From NCBI GenBank assembly GCA_021018995.1, contig CM037584.1, forward strand, positions 175,044,317 to 175,108,316: a stretch of DNA of 64,000 bases, in the 5' to 3' direction. A model generated the notes under the pieces. The model was not told where the DNA came from. It was given only the letters and a program-made list of their open reading frames with translations, and ran no database searches. Source of the stretch: Chloranthus sessilifolius (taxonomy: Eukaryota > Streptophyta > Magnoliopsida > Chloranthales > Chloranthaceae). Of the stretch, positions 48,068 through 61,544 are shown one piece after another (within the stretch, counting starts at the first letter, position 1; each line of letters begins with the position of its first letter). Both the position numbers and the translations under genes were made by a program.

Positions 48068-49980
48068 GTGATTATTGTCAGATGGGTTGAGTTGATGCAC
48101 TTCCCCACTTTACCTTTTCTATGGAATTTTGCAAAGATTTCCATTTTCTCAGTTTTCAACCACTCCCAAAAATGCTTAAAGAATTGCAAAGTGATCCTAT
48201 CAGGATTTAAAGGACGATCAAAGATCACCTTTTTACCTCATCCTCTTCAAACCTCGACTATAACGTTTTTCTCTCCCTTTAGATATTAGCAACTTTTATT
48301 CCCATCAATTCTTCACCAGGGTATGTCTGCCCTCTTGAACAATTTTCCATAAATTCTAATATTATCCTTTAATTCTCCAACTTACACTACTTTTTCTCCA
48401 TCTATCATCAATCGTTGAATGGTGTTCACTCTCCTTTGGGCACTTGCCATTCCATGCAAAACTTCATATTCAAGTCGCCTTCTTTAAGCCATCTAAACTC
48501 CACCATTTGCCTCAACATTATTTCCTCCTCTTTAGCTTTTAGCTCGTATCCCTTTCCCAAATCTCTTTTTTTTCTTTTTCTTCCATCGATGGCACACCCT
48601 CTTCAACCATAAGATCCAATATCTTAAATTTTATTTAAATTTTCCTCCATGATGCAATGAACTTTACCAAACACCTTTTGCTCCATTTCTTCGATTCATT
48701 CCATAGAATCCTCAAAAAATCTTTTCTAAGCATTCAAGTTGAATCCCTTGAAGTCCACTACTCCCTAGCCATGCTATCAAACCCTCATGTAGCAGCCACG
48801 TATTTTCAAACCTTAATGGAGGTGGCCAAATGCCTTCATCCCAGCAAAACAATATTGTTACATGGTCGGAAGTTGGTCTCGAGAGGGCTTTCATTAGGAG
48901 TTTGGTTTATTATTGTTGATCTCATTCAAAATCAACCGCAAATATATCCAACCAACATAAAGTGGGTCTTTCCCTCTCATTCGACCACATGAATCTAACT
49001 TCAATCATTAAATGTCAATAAGGTCACAATCATCATAAATTGACTTAATTTCCTCATCCTTAAGTCCATAGAATTCCCCATTTTCTCCTTGCAAAATCTG
49101 ATTGCATTAAAATCTCCTCCAACACAACATGGGAATTTCCACTTATCTCTTTGAGCTCCTCTAAAAAACCATCCCTCCACCTTGATTCATTTAAGCTATA
49201 TACAACACTCATAGTCCAATTGAAATTCCTCTCCAAGTACTTAAATTACCCTCTCTAACCTCGATGACTTCTAATTTTGTGACAGCCCATATTACCAAGA
49301 TACCTCCAATTGTTTCATAAGCATTTTTACAGCACCACTCCCAGTGATTGTCCTTACCAAGTATTCTAACCATTGTCGCGTCATAAGAAATCCCATTTAC
49401 GTTCTTTTAGTTCTATCACGTCAGCATTTTTGTATCAAAGGGGCACTTTAACAACATTGCATTTGTTCGGGACCCCAAGGTAATCATAATTAGCATTTCT
49501 GAAATCCCATATTACCAAGATATAACATGAATCCCATTTAGATATTCTTCATTAGCATCTCTAACCTCAATGAATTCCAGTTTTCATTAGCATTTTTATA
49601 GCACCATTCCAAGGAAGTGTCCTTGGTAATTCTACTAACCCTTGTCGCATCACATGAATTCCATTAATTTCTTGTAGTGTTATCACATCGGTGTTTTTGT
49701 CTCAAAGGGACGCTTTGACAACATTGCATTTATTTGAGTCCCCAAGACCCCTAATATTCCAAGAATAATCTTCATTTTCCACTAAAGCAACTCGTGATCC
49801 TTCCCTTTTACTCCATGACGGACTTCCAACCATCTATGTGCCTATTCTTTTCATAACATTGTAGGAGATAATCTTCATTTTCCACTAAAATCACTACCGT
49901 CCTTCCTTCCCTTTTACTTCATGACACACCTCCACGCGTCTGGGTGCCTCTTCTTTTCCTTAACAATCCAGGAGAATAGT
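48068..49980 (-). mobile_element. L1 LINE a, 5' part (endonuclease and start of reverse transcriptase)
   Basis: Minus-strand continuation of LINE a: FFKHFWEWLKTEKMEIFAKF and KCINSTHLTII (about 48.06-48.2 kb) belong to the reverse transcriptase N-terminal part. SRPTSDHVTILF and FRFENTWLL-like words (48.75-48.9 kb) and GGDFNAI-like sequence (about 49.1 kb) belong to the apurinic endonuclease. The first endonuclease block appears twice in tandem (about 49,260-49,510 and 49,575-49,760). Heavily broken. Confidence 0.65.
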
Positions 49981-50245
49981 TGTTAAAGGTGTGACTGGGC
50001 GGAGCTTAGGCGGAGCCTAGGCGGTGAGGCCTAGTAATGTTGCCTTTTTTTAACTTATTATATTAATTTGTAGAAGATCTACAATAAATAATAAATATGT
50101 GATAAATAACAAACAATGATTAAAAAATCTGAACGATATACTCATTAAGCATTAACCCCAATCTAAAATTGGAAATTGAAAGAGTTGAGTAACAACTAGT
50201 AACTAGCAAAAAATGATTGACAATTAAACAAACAAATACAATAAC
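49981..50245. other. Short GGCGGAG / AGGCGG repeat and AT-rich spacer
   Basis: Contains GGGCGGAGCTTAGGCGGAGCCTAGGCGG, written here as repeats of GCGGAGC-type words, a motif dispersed in many plant genomes, followed by AT-rich spacer. No gene. Confidence 0.4.
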
Positions 50246-50653
50246 GAGTACCATTAAATCCACCCACCAAATCTTTGAGTTCACCCACGCTGAAACACAT
50301 TGACTGCTTTGAATCAGACGATAGAGATTTTTTATCATCCCAATCTTTCACACGATGGATCTTGAGATCATGTGCGTACCATCAGACAGTCGATTTTTTA
50401 TTTCATGTGGTACACACCCAAAAAAGTGACCTTAAAATCAATTTTGAGCGTGCACGTGATGTTAAGGTCGCTTTTCTGAGATGTGTACCACATGAAATAA
50501 AACAATGAGCGTCTGATGGTACTCCCATGATCTCAAGATCCATCGTGTGAAAGATTGGGAGGATAAATGATCTCCATCATCTGATTCAACGCAGTCAATG
50601 TATTTCAGAAAGGGCGAACTCAAAGATTCAGTGGGTGGATTTAAAGCTACTCT
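50246..50653. mobile_element. Mutator-like foldback MITE
   Basis: 408 bp that is almost entirely a long inverted repeat (arms about 190 bp), beginning GAGTACCATTAAATCCACCC and ending with its imperfect complement. Perfect 9-bp duplication tacaataac (50,237-50,245 and 50,654-50,662), as made by Mutator-like transposases. No coding sequence. It could form a strong hairpin RNA when transcribed as part of the CMSS1 intron. Confidence 0.85.
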
Positions 50654-51821
50654 ACAATAACGAGTACCATGTGGCATAATGGTAAAGTACACTAAACTCT
50701 TATGGTGTAAGTCTATGACACCCCAAACTCTTTTTGGAACAACCTTTAGCAGGTGTGCTCGAAATAATTAAAGAACACTTGTTCTAACAAACAAATATTG
50801 AGCCTCCCTTGCATGGCAGTCTATAGTGATAGATTCTAAAGAATTAGTAATAAACCTCCAACAAGTGTCGCCCCATAGGCATGGTGAAAATCTTTATAAA
50901 TCAGGATTTAAACCTATGCAATAATTTTTAATATAAAACCATCATCTGAGCCCTTGATCTAAGTTGATTCGAACCATACCAATCCACTACATGAAAACAT
51001 GTAAGTTGGGCATGGCTGCATGCACTCTTACATTGTCATCTCACATCTCCCCTCAACTCAAGGACAAAGACAAAATTGAGTCCCCACTGCCCACCTCATC
51101 ACAAAATGTATTGCTGAGATGAGGTTGATACATCAGATGCCCTACATGAAGCCACAACCTATCTACTAAAAGGAGTACTAGATTTGAGACCTCCAATCAT
51201 GACATTATGGAGCCTTACATGCACCACTCATCAACGCAGTTGAGTGTTCAAATCCAGTGGCCGGTCGGGTAGTTGAGCTAGTAAGAGTGACCGATCTCTA
51301 CCTTCGGTTTACCTTCCTAGCTATGAGTTCCAAGTGATGCCGAAGGGGAAGCGAAAGGCTCCCTCAGCCTGCAGAATTCGAGTTAGTAGTTTCCAAGCTG
51401 CTAGCAGTAAATAGCTAGCTCTAGCAAGGGAGGGTATAGGAAGATAGCCTATATTTGTGCTCCCACTTTTGATGCACTGCAAGTATTATATTCGTGTTCC
51501 TATCGATAGGCCCCACCGGCTCCATTCACATCCGCTCCTTTGCCAGTTCCTGAGTCTCCGCTTCATTTCCGAGCCACCCACTTTTCATTTGTGCCTGTTG
51601 TTGCTTCTTGTCTGAAGCTTAGGGTTGGACGATCTCCCAACAACCGATTAAAGACCAATCAGGAGGGAGGAAGAATGCCTGACTTCTCGCCCAGAGTAGA
51701 TAGGTGGTCTCTTGCTTGCTCCGAAATGAATATTGACCCAGGTATGGAGTATTTAGGGAGGGCTGCTCGAAGGTACTCAATTATGTCTGATCGGCTTATG
51801 AAGGCAACTAGAATTCCTTCT
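50654..51821. other. CMSS1 intron spacer between the MULE MITE and LINE c
   Basis: Over 1.1 kb without an exon or clear element border. Around 51,250-51,800 the sequence is less AT-rich and has words such as GCCGGTCGGGTAGTTGAGC, so it may belong to an unrecognised repeat. Confidence 0.35.
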
Positions 51822-54800
51822 TTTGTTTTTTTTTTTTGTAAAACGGTAACAAAATCATATATTAAAAACTAGAAGAACAGTACAATAAAAAGAAACCAAC
51901 GCACCTTAGCGGGTAGTAAGAGGCTACCCAATGAAAGCTGCTGGAAAGCGACAAAAAACCCCTAACACTCACCCCCAGCCTATTGCAAGACTGAGACCGC
52001 AATCCAAGACCCCATCGCCCCTGAAGCAGGAAGATCAAGACTTTGCTACACAGCAATCTTCCCAAATTGTGAGGAAATGTACCAGGCCCTCATTGAAAAT
52101 TGCCATCTTCCTGGCATTCTAGCTAATGACCAGCTCTCTAATGTCTCTGATGATCAGTGTGAACAGTTTTGCCTTTCTCCTGAAAATCCTATTATTTCTT
52201 TCGAGCCATATAACCCATAAAACTGCCTATACTGTCAAAGGCCAAAGTTCCTTCCTCTGACCCTCAAACTTCATCTCTCCACATTTCCATCATCTGCCTC
52301 GGCTAGTGTGGGAGGACCCAATCTACCTTGAAAATCTTGAAATTTTGATTCCAAATGAATCTCGTTGTAGTGCAATGCAAAAAGCTGTGCTCGATTGATT
52401 CTCTCCCTTGCATACACATTGCATCTGTTGGAAACCGGAATATTCCTGCGATTCAGCTGATCCCTAGTGAGAACCTTCCTTTTATCGACCAGCCAAGCAA
52501 AGAACCTGATCTTCGGTAGCACCTTAGCCTTCCAAAACCCACACTAGTGCTTTCGCCTCTCCGTCCCTCTTTGTCGTGCCTTGAACAAGTTGTAGAAAGA
52601 CGTTACAGTGAAGTTCCTTTTCTTTGAGTGTCTCCAAAACCTCAAATCCCTGTTGGCGTCATTGGGCATAATATCCCCGAATAGGTTCATCAAGTTGTGG
52701 AAATCCTCCCTCTCCCAGTCTCTCAAAGGTCATCTAACTTGAATATTCCATTGAACATTCCTTTCGGAGATCAGCACGAAATCTCTTACCATCCCATCCT
52801 TCTGATCGGAGATATTAAAAATGGTGGGAATTCTCCGCGAAAGAGGTTTTTCTCCCACCCACACATCCTTCCAGAACTTAATCTTCCGTCCATCCCCCAG
52901 CTGAAAACTGTACCATCCATAATCTCTTGCGCCGAACCATGTATGGCTTTCCACCAAGTCGATCCCCAATTGGGAAAGGAGACTTCCCTGGTGCTATCCC
53001 CATATTTGGCAGTAACAATTTGATACCAAAGGTTGTTTCTTTCCTTTTCCTCTCCCAGTCTCCATTTCCATTTAGCCAGAAGTGCCTTGTTCACCAATTT
53101 GAGGCTCCTGATTCCGAGCCCCCCATATTCCTTTATCTCACAACATTGTTCCCAATTGACCAAGTGGATCTTTTTCTAATCTCTCGCCCCTTCCCACAGA
53201 AAGTCCCGAACAATTCTTTCCAACTTCTTAGTGATTCCAGTCTGTGCTTGAGAAACGACATCATGAATATCGGGATGGAGGCAAAAGTCGACTTAATGAG
53301 CGTTAATCTTCCCCCATAACTGAGCAGCTTACTTTTCCATGTGGCCAATCTCTTTTGGAAACATTGAATGACCGTGTCCCACATACGAAGACCGCTTCTT
53401 CCGATGCCCAAAGGTATCCCTAAGTAAGGAATCGGAAAGTTAGCAGTTTGGAATCCCACTCTCCTTGCCACCCTTTCGGTAATCTCCCCCTGAATGTTGA
53501 TTCCCGACAAACTCGATTTGTGTAAGTTCATCCTTTGCCCCGAGACAGCTTCAAAAATGGTGAGGATGTCCGTAGTTGTCGTTAGTTCCCTATCTCCATT
53601 ATTTCCATTGCAGAAAACCAATGTATCATCCACATATTGCAAATGTTATACAGTCGGTCCCGAATTTGACGTGTTGAAGCCCTTTATCAGGTTAATCTCT
53701 TCCGCTTTCTTAAATAAATTATGTAGTGCCTCCCCCACACAAATGAAGAGCAACGGGGAGAGCGGGTCCCCCTGACACAGCCCTTTCTTGGTTCGAAAAT
53801 ATCCGTAAGGGACACCATTAACCAGGATGGATAGCCTAACCGAAGCGTAGCACCCTTTCATCCAATTCCGCCATTTTCCCCCAAAACCCATCCTTTGAAG
53901 CACATAATCCAAAAAGTCCCATTGAACTCTATCATATGCTTTTTCCATGTCTATATTGAACACCCATCCTTTATCTTTCCTCCTTTTTGCGGAGTGAATC
54001 GTTTCAGCCGCCGCCACCACAATGTCCATCAGTTGTCTACCTTGTATGAATGCACTTTGCGCATTGGACATCAGCTGATCCATCACTGTCTTTATACGAT
54101 TGGCCAGCACCTTGGCCAAGATCTTGTATGCACATCCTATAAGGCTTATAGGAAAATAGTCCGTCAAGGAAATGGCCCCTTCCCGTTTCGGAATAAGCGC
54201 CACGAAGAAAGAGTTGATGCTCTTAGCCACTCTTCCCGTGGCATGGAACTCATGCATCAGAGCCATATATTCTATTCTGATTGTTCCCCAGCAACTTCTG
54301 TAGAATTCTGCAATAAACCCATCCAGCCCCGGCAACTTGTTGCGGCCCACGCTCTCTATAGCTATTTTCACCTCGTCTTCATCAAAATCTCTTTCCAAAT
54401 TCATGGCTTGACTGTTAGTAATAGTCCGAAAAGGAATCCCATCCATTCTTGGTCTAGTGACTTCCTTCGCTCCATAAAGTTGCTCATAGAACTGAACTAT
54501 TTTGTTTGGTACCATCGACGAGTCCTCATAAACAATTCCATCAATAGTAATGGCGTGAATGTGGGTTCTTTTTCTTCTTCCATTAGCGACTGCGTAAAAG
54601 AATTTGTTGTTCCCGTCCCCCTCCTTCAGCCAATGCACTTTGGCTTTTTGTCTCCACAACCGTTCCTCTTCAAGCACTATACAGTTGTAATTGATCTTTA
54701 GAACCATCCTAATTTCCTTTTCAATAGCCGACAGCGAAGCCACTCTTCCGCCCCATCTAAGACCGCACAGTCTTAGATTAGAATTCTCCTTTTTCTTCCT

Positions 54801-56870
54801 CAGATTTTCCAAAAATCCCTTTGTTCCACTCTTTGATTTTAGCCTTGAGGTTTTTTATCTTGGTTGTAAACTTGAAAGCCGATGTCCCCTCCATCTCATC
54901 CATAGTCCACCATTCCTGAATAAGACCCTTGAACCCGTCATTCTGTAACCAAGCGTTATTAAATCTGAACAGACTCGGTTGTTGTCACTCTTCTATGCCC
55001 GTCAGATGTTGGCACGATCGGTTTATGATCTGAGATCATTGACACCCCCACAATCACCACCGGGTCCAGCCAAACATCCAAGAAATCCACGCCACAAAGA
55101 AATCTATCTAATTTGCACAATATCGGCTCCTCTTACCCATTTGACCAAGTAAAAATCCGACCGGACATACCTAGGTCTACTAGCTCCCCTTGCGATATAC
55201 AATCCACCAGCAACTCAGAAGCTGGATATTCTATCTCCCCTAAATTGTTCTCTTCGTTGTTAAGAAGGGCATTAAAATCCCCTCCAATACAAACCGGAAG
55301 ATCCCATTTGGCTCGCACAGCACTCAGCTCCAAAAGAACTCCTTCCTGGCGTTGTTGTTAGTCGGTCCGTACACCGAGATTGCGACCCACTCCTGCTGTC
55401 CAGAAGATGAGCAGCAACCGTGAAGTTCCCAACTTCCTAGTCAATCAGCTTATGGCTTTCCCCATTCAGGCAAGGAGAATGCCTCCCCTGGATCCTTCCG
55501 CCTCCAGTATTCTCCAATCCCACGAGCTGTTGGGGAGCGCGGATCGAATTACCATCTCCTCTTCCTCTCCCCACTTCGTTTCTTGTAAGCCAATAATCTT
55601 CGGCCGGTGACTCACAAGAAACGCTTTAACTAAAGCCCTTTTATCAGCAATACCGAGACGCACGTTCCAACATATGAGCTTCATAAAATAAAACCAAAAA
55701 TATCCCGCCCTCATACCTGCCCAAACCTTTATTTCCCCCCCTTCCTTGATGGCCTCATCTCTCTTCCCCCCTTTCCTCTGCCCCTTCTTTGTTTTGGCGT
55801 AGCACAATCCCCACTTCAATCTAACGTTGCCCATTCTTTCGTTCTGTCTTAGCCAATTTTCTTCCACATTGCAGTATTTCGTCATTAGAGTCTGAGCAGG
55901 TCCTCTCTCCCTGCTTGAAACGAAATCCCTAGATTTGTTCCCATCTTAACTAATCTTTCCCCTGCGTTCGTCTAATCCACGGATTTAGCACACCAACTCA
56001 CCGTGTCCTCTTCTTTCCTCCGATCACCGATCGAGACCTCCCCCTCTGAGAGGGTTTTCCTTTTGCGCATACAGTCCACCTCTGGCGATGGGGCCTCGCA
56101 TTGCTCGTCAGACCTGCAACCTGGCCCAATACAAACACACTCCAAGCCCAAAATCGTGCTAGTAAAAGAAGGAACTAAAATAGGGTCTAGAGGGCCCTGG
56201 TTCCTGATACAGAAAATTACATTTATTGGGACCTTTTCTTATCCCAAAACCCTTAGAGTTGGTGTGGCGGTTCCCCTTCCAGCCCACCTCCAAAGCACAG
56301 TCCATGGGGACTAGTGATCCGTGGGCCACTACCTCAAACCTTGAGTTCGACTCCCTGGGCCTTTGTCCAACTGCAGCCCGTCATCATTCTCGTAGTTCCG
56401 CTGGTGAGACGTCGACCCCGTATCACTACTCTCCGTAAGGGTGACATGTGAGGCCGTGTCCCCCCGAGACCCGCTGGCCCAGTTCGCCGCCATTTTCGAG
56501 GGCCCGTTAAAGGTCCTTTTCCAGGTCCAATCGGCTGCAGTGAGAACTGGTTGGGCTAAGACCGAACGAGTTTGCTCCTTTGTGTGTGTTAAGGCTCCTG
56601 TTGTCGAAAAGCAAATGGGTCTCATCAGCAACCTCATCCTTCCCTTCCTTAAATGCAGCCGTCTTAGGTTCCTTCAAAACCCCTCCCTTTATGCAAACGT
56701 CTCCTCGTGTCTCTACGCTGGATAGAGACATTTTCTCCTCGATCGTCTCACTCAGCCCCTTTCTCAAGTAATCCTTTTTTTGTTCTCTTCCGGTCCCCTC
56801 CCACTGAAATGTGTGTACCTTCAAAAGAATGTAAGGACTCAAAATGGAGAGAGTCCACCCTACTAATAAT
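51822..56870 (-). mobile_element. L1 LINE c, longest copy
   Basis: About 5 kb on the minus strand with a T run (A tail) at 51,822-51,835. From the right: an uncertain 5' region (56.0-56.87 kb), endonuclease start LICWNVRLGIADKRALVKAF with IGLQETKWGEEE (about 55.5-55.7 kb) and PVCIGGDFNALLN (about 55.3 kb), reverse transcriptase with AKVHWLKEGDGNNKFFYAV, SFFVALIPKREGAISL, SAFIQGRQLMDIV, KGLCQGDPLSPLLF and MQYVDDTLVFC (54.8-53.6 kb), and a C-terminal region with AKWKWRLGEE and IRFFAWLVDKRKVLTRDQL (about 52.3-53.1 kb). One open frame of 388 codons survives (53,646-54,812), so it is younger than LINE a. It carries some frameshifts and stops. The 5' end is approximate. Confidence 0.8.
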
Positions 56871-57194
56871 TCATGGTTGTAATTAGGACTGGCCAACATG
56901 TGGGACCCACACCCACGATTTATTTCTTGTTTGGCAAGAAATACTTAGCACTAGACCCATTGAGCACCTCCCAAAACTCGTCATTAAAAGCATAGTGTCA
57001 TAGAGACTTGTGAGTTTCACAAGAATTCAAGGCTTAGATGCAACTGAACCATGAAGATTTGAATTGGGACCATCGATGTGAGACTCACACAAATATAAAG
57101 CTTGAAGATCCAAAACTCCAATGCTTGAAATCTCCATGTGCCATGCATGGCTACATGCACTAATGAATTGTACTAAACACATATCACCACTTTT

Positions 57195-57840
57195 TTCTAT
57201 CAATAGAAGGTAGGATATTCTAGTAAAATAAAGAAAACTACAGAACAGGCACAGTGAGAAGTTGTGCCCTACAAAAGCAAAACAAAACACACAAAAAAAC
57301 AAGCACAAAAAAGCTCACATCCAAAACAAAGAACACACACCCCCCCCCCCCCAACCCAAAAAAAAAACAGAAACAACTGGCCAGAATATCCAAAGGGGAA
57401 AGAAAACCGCATAGAGACCCACCCTCCAAAAGGCACCTTTCGTACCCTCAAATTGCATCCATTCCAGTTAGCTATAATTCGTCTATGATTATACGGCTGC
57501 ACCTAACATAGATCAAACACCCTAAACACGATCCCCCATATTTCATTTTCCACCCAACAGTGAATAAAAAGGTGGTTAATAGATTCTTTCGCCAGTAGGC
57601 AGATGGCACAAGTATTGTTCATATTCATACCCCTTTCTCAGTTGATCCACAATCAATATACGGCCCCAAGCCAGACTCCTTCGAAAAAATCTCACCTTAG
57701 GAGCGATTGGAGCCTTCCACAAGGAAGCCCAATCTTGTTTAATTCAAGGCCTTCTAGAAAGGATCTGATAGAACAATTCACCACGAACCTGCCTTTCTTA
57801 TTCTCTTCCAATCTTTTTCATCTACCCTTCTATTATTTTT
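57195..57840 (-). mobile_element. L1 LINE d, 3' fragment
   Basis: Minus-strand reading of the C-terminal end of an L1 ORF2: WASLWKAPIAPKVRFFRRSL, then NYHLFIHCWVENEIWG, the zinc-ribbon region (HLFLHC type), followed by VQPYNHRRIIANWNGCNLRV. A poly-C run lies at 57,341-57,352. 5'-truncated and broken; the 3' end lies near 57,195-57,230. Confidence 0.7.
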
Positions 57841-60338
57841 CCTGACTGTATATAGATGGGATAGCAGCACACCACTTGTTAAAAGGACAACAAGAATTGA
57901 AAAGTTTCCCCATATCTTAAGAGGTAGAAGCTATGATGGACATGTGCATACAACCAATGCCTAAATGCATCTTTGGATCAGCTCACCACCTAGCCAAATG
58001 ACTAATGTGTCGGGACCCACATCAAAACAAAGCCCATGTTTTCTTGTACAAAAACACCTGGCACTAGACTCCAAGACTCAACCATCATGTACACGAGTCG
58101 GCAACACATGCGCACATGCACCAAGGAACTAGAGGGACTTGCATACTTTCAAGTTAACTGGAAGCTAAAAAAATGACACTCCACTCTACTACAATTCAGT
58201 TGACGGTCAGCAACTGCACCATACAAGTTTTACTTGCCAAATAAGCTCCTTTTTTGCTGAAAATAGATGAAACAAATAAGATATAATTACAAGATGAGAC
58301 CCAACCTGCAGTCCATGCCTACTGCCAAATTTAGGAAGTTGGGATAGATAGCCATACGTTCACATGATTTAAGGGCTTTGCGTTGAAGAAATCCACCTCT
58401 CTGACAGAGGAGGGTTGTTAGAAGGCCTCTATAAAGTGACTCACAAATCAATGACTCTGTTTTTGCTTGTTGAACAAAGAAAGAAACGGGTGCCCTGTGT
58501 CCTCTGTCTCGGCGATAGGCCAGGCCCGGATCCAAGTGATCCATTTAATTTTGAAAATAGGTTACTCTCAGCAATCTGTAATTATTTGGAATCGAAGGTC
58601 TTTTGTTAAAATTTGTGAGTGGATTATTAAGAGTCCAAAAAACGAAGTCTCGGTGGGTTAATTTTGGGGGTCGAGATTTATAATCTCAGGACTCCTTAAG
58701 ACAATTTCTTTTATGAGAGAATTTTATTAGGTCCTAGAAAATAGGAGGTTAAGAGTTAAGAGTTCAAGTAACAATAGGAAACTAAGTTAGAAAATAGGAA
58801 ACTTTTCTTTTATTCCCTAAGTATGTAAACTGCTACAGAAATGTGGCATGAAGTGAAAAAAAATTATGAAAAAATTTCTTTTTGAGAAGAAATTGGAGAA
58901 TTTCAAGAGTCTTCACTCTGGTTTTCTGATGTGGCTTGTGAGTCACACATGGGTGACAAAATTGAGGGTTCTAATCCTAATGATTGCTGCCAATGGTATC
59001 AATCTTCTGAGGCTGACCCAATGCTGATCTGGGTTTAGTCCTGTGGTTGCTGAATTTCTCAGTTACTGCTGCTACAGATCTGATCTTTACCATTATTGCT
59101 GCCTTTCTGCATTTAAACTGTGGTAATCTGATCTTTAATCTTGAAGTGCTGCTGCTGAAATTTTATCGCTTTAAATACTGTCGTGGTCCAGATTATTGGT
59201 GTTCGGCATACATCTATAAGGTGTGTAATTTATGTATTTCCTCTCTATTCATTCTTTTTAAAAGGGCAGAATATATACACAGTAGCACAAATATATAGCA
59301 CAAATTTAAACAGAATATTTATAGATATCGGGGAAGATTTACTATTTTATCAGGGTGATTATAATAGTGCTTGTACACAAAATCTGCATCTTCAATATTA
59401 CAAGATCAGGGACAGTTAGTGGTGTTTTGACACACTAATCTTGTTTTCTAAGTGGGTTTTATTGACTAACCTGAGATTAATAGTAAGGGCTGCATGTTTT
59501 CATTAAATTGAATGAACTATTCTCCCCGAGTTCAAATAGGTGAGTCAATCTCTCCCCTTAAAATTGTACTTCAAAGTTTCTATCTCATAAAACTCCAATT
59601 TATTATTTTGCCACCCATCTTAATCTATCCTAATCAATTGAAATAGATTGCTAACACACACATATATATATACCAACTTTTTGTTGATTAGCTGGACTGG
59701 AAGAGCTTTATAACATGTGTCAACTGCTCATTTACTCCCTCAAAATTGTTAACGTCACCTTCCGAGTGGAGAGAGAGAGAGAGAGAGAGAGAAAGAAAGA
59801 AAAAAGTAGTCGCATCTTAACATGCAGCCTTCATCAATCCTTTTGTTGTTTCCTTTAGGAAAAATGCTCAAAAAAAGCATGTTAACACCTATGCTCACCT
59901 GTGTGAATCCCAGGCATGTGTGTAAGGGTTTTGTACCAAGAAAAGGAAAGATCATCAAAGGTGCAAAAATTTCCAATCTACTGTCCTATTTATCAAACAC
60001 TAGTAGGATCTGCTCAGCTCAAAATTAAGGAAGATTAGTCTGAAAAAAGGATCCGCAGTGTATTTCTTCATTTTTGTCTCAAGTGGTCATATCAATCGGT
60101 GTTTGCAGTTTCGATTGTATGTGTGGCTATTATTCTCTCCTTTATTCATGCTAATCATTTGATTTCTTTCCAAGTTAGTGCTCATTAAATTTAATGGAAC
60201 GTGTACAGAAGAACAACGAAGAAAGAAAACAATAATAACAATGGGAGAACCTGAATCAATAAAAGAGCAAAAACCTTTACAAAATATCGAAATTTCAATC
60301 AATTTTTTCTACTTAAAATCAAAATCACATCTATTCAC
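57841..60338. other. CMSS1 intron, right end: mostly unassigned
   Basis: 2.5 kb before the 50-bp exon. It contains a (GA)n microsatellite at 59,769-59,800 and several T-rich, TGCTGC-rich plus-strand stretches around 58.9-59.2 kb, but no coding motif or element border that I can defend. Confidence 0.4.
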
Positions 60339-60388
60339 CTGCTCGGTGTGCCTGCAGCAATATTTACACGATCCTTTAGCAAGGACAC
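60339..60388 (-). CDS. CMSS1: CMSS1-like protein, 50-bp exon with TPSR motif
   Basis: Acceptor TTGTTGTAG|GTGTCC, donor GAGCAG|GTGAAT, phase 0 to phase 2. It encodes VSLLKDRVNIAAGTPSR; the final Arg is completed by the next exon, 19.75 kb away. The AAGTPSR stretch corresponds in family terms to helicase motif Ib (TPGR). It is far too short to be found as an ORF. Confidence 0.85.
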
Positions 60389-61544
60389 CTACAACAAGTT
60401 AAACCAAGGGTTACATATATCCAACTTAGCCAAGTTAGAAAAACAAAATAGCACCAAAATAGATTGAAGAAAAATACCAAACATACCATTAAAAAATTAT
60501 AAGATAAACATGATTTTAGATATTGTATGTTATAAAATATAACATGATTCAAGAAATTGCATCGTATAAATTCTTAAGCCATTGCAAACTTTATATTATT
60601 CAAGTATATCTGTTATATTAAAGACATGCAACAGAACTCCAATGGAAAAATAAAAACATGAACCGTAAATAATATCCAAATTGAGAGGCTAGGAATCACG
60701 CAAGAGAGTCTCCAACTATGTGATGAATATAATGGCTGGAAGATAGGGTCCTTAGGTATGCAGTAAACAAGTTTTAGGTGTTGTTCCCATGTCCAACACT
60801 TCATTATAGGTGTTGTACAAGTGTCCGACAAATCAACTTTTAGCTTAAGTTTAAACCCATGGCGCACTGGTGCCATACCAACATAATGTAGAAGTGAGGC
60901 AAACAATCACCTTCTTGAAGAAGTTGAAAATATGGCATTATATTGCACATGGAGAGATCTAATTGCAGTAAGATATATAGAAGCAGGACAGCATTAAATA
61001 TTTGATTGTTGCTAAAGGACTGGTCATAAAAAAGCAGTACGCTCCTGGGCTGATCAGAAAAAAGCAGTTAGCTCCTTGCTGATTTGTTTCCTACACCAGT
61101 TTTTCCATATTTGTTTAGAAATATCAATTCCAAACTTAACGCTTCACAACATTAAGAGATTCTCATCATATGCTACACTAAGGAGGGTGCAGTTTCACAG
61201 TTAATCTCGCCAGTCATAGTTTCTTCAAAGAAATGAAAAAAGAATTGACAAATGTCAGTGATATGTTTGCTATCTAAAGAATGACATATGTCAGTGATAC
61301 TTCGTCTATCTGCCGAGAAGATTAACCATAGACAACGCCAAAAATTAAAACCCAATACCGGAGACATGGCCCTATACTTTTCCAGGAATAGCTAAATATA
61401 TGAAGCATAACTTACATTCAACAGTTCAATACTTATTACAATGCACAAATAGACTTTCGAAGAATGCTGATCTGTTGGTTTACTGTAAAATAAAGATATT
61501 GGGAAGAGTGCAAGAAAAAACTAACTTCAGGACAGAGAAATAAC
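60389..61544. other. CMSS1 intron between the TPSR and GLRPL exons
   Basis: 1.16 kb. It contains a word group GTCGGACACTTGTACAAC (minus strand, about 60.80-60.83 kb) of a kind seen in dispersed plant repeats. No exon found. Confidence 0.45.

Noticed and set aside
53895-54701. A 268-codon plus-strand open frame
   Set aside because: Antisense to the LINE c reverse transcriptase, whose catalytic and conserved blocks are clear on the minus strand.
58287-59419. Short frames at 58.3-59.4 kb as candidate genes
   Set aside because: They are below 90 codons, overlap on both strands, and have no start context, domain or splice support.
60613-60906. A 97-codon minus-strand frame between CMSS1 exons
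   Set aside because: No splice sites in phase with the neighbouring exons; it overlaps GTCGGACACTTG-type dispersed repeat words.
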